DNA of 36,425 nucleotides, from the NCBI RefSeq assembly GCF_012912135.1, contig NZ_QMEB01000022.1, positions 4,481-40,905 on the forward strand, read 5' to 3'. The first letter of the stretch is position 1, and each line of letters starts with the position of its first letter. The translations under genes were made by a program, and so were the position numbers. The notes below the pieces were generated by a model that was given only the letters and a program-made list of their open reading frames with translations, searched no databases and was not told the DNA's origin. Positions 36,380-36,425 of the stretch are shown piece after piece. The stretch is from Brasilonema bromeliae SPC951. GTDB taxonomy: Bacteria > Cyanobacteriota > Cyanobacteriia > Cyanobacteriales > Nostocaceae.

Positions 36380-36425
36380 CAGCGCTGCGGGAGGGTTTCC
36401 CTCCGCAGGCGACTGGCGAACCCGG
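36380..36425. repeat. Palindromic repeat at the window end
   Basis: CTGCGGGAGGG, loop TTT, CCCTCCGCAG form a hairpin with a one-base bulge. The core GGAGGGTTTCCCTC (36390-36403) is identical to 2266-2279 and 21095-21108. The repeat may continue past the window. Confidence 0.7.

Overview
The window looks like the chromosome of a filamentous, heterocyst-forming cyanobacterium (order Nostocales). The strongest evidence is an intact hetR (15779-16678) with all its known functional residues. Supporting signs are frequent GCGATCGC octamers, heptanucleotide tandem repeats, a plastoquinone-type UbiA, and cyanobacterial PAS/GAF kinases with an Rcp1-like regulator. A closer genus call is not possible from sequence alone.

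Layout. 1-2010 holds the N-terminal two thirds of mutS (minus, cut by the window edge), with repeat DNA read as protein at its edge. 2161-2390 is a nested miniature element, then a small PD-(D/E)XK nuclease-like gene (2503-3138). 3845-7802 holds a peptidoglycan-binding-domain protein, a dihydroorotase-like protein with a degenerate active site, a double-headed histidine phosphatase and a small secreted protein. 8366-11533 holds an MGME1/RecB-like nuclease and an operon of a Tat-exported Cys-type sulfatase and its formylglycine-generating enzyme. 11984-13933 encodes a long coiled coil fused to a drug/metabolite-type transporter. 13934-15778 is a gene-free stretch: a palindrome cluster followed by the AT-rich upstream region of hetR. 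16771-19414 holds a protein with regularly spaced cysteine pairs, rpsD and moaA. 19500-21175 holds a solo TnpB element whose right-end hairpin is split by a palindromic repeat, plus a lookalike hairpin upstream. 21417-23589 holds a TPR protein and sfsA. 23640-29093 is a signalling cluster (hybrid kinase, response regulator, GAF/PAS kinase). 29423-36367 holds a LOG-like protein, ubiA, a Ppx/GppA phosphatase, an exported beta-propeller protein, a candidate small ORF, a mini-element and a second DMT transporter.

How genes work together. The clear functional units are the sulfatase with its activating enzyme, the kinase and regulator joined by a GTGA overlap, and TnpB with its 3' right-end RNA region. 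Most other genes are housekeeping singletons separated by repeat-rich spacers. No CRISPR array, rRNA or convincing tRNA was found.

The least ordinary content is the activity of small palindromic repeats. They occur inside the mutS and pyrC-like reading frames, inside another miniature element with a 9-bp duplication, and inside the TnpB right-end hairpin. I see no wholly new multigene system. The best candidates for undescribed biology are the interrupted TnpB right end and its twin hairpin, the cysteine-pair protein beside hetR, the coiled-coil transporter fusion, and the catalytically degenerate dihydroorotase.
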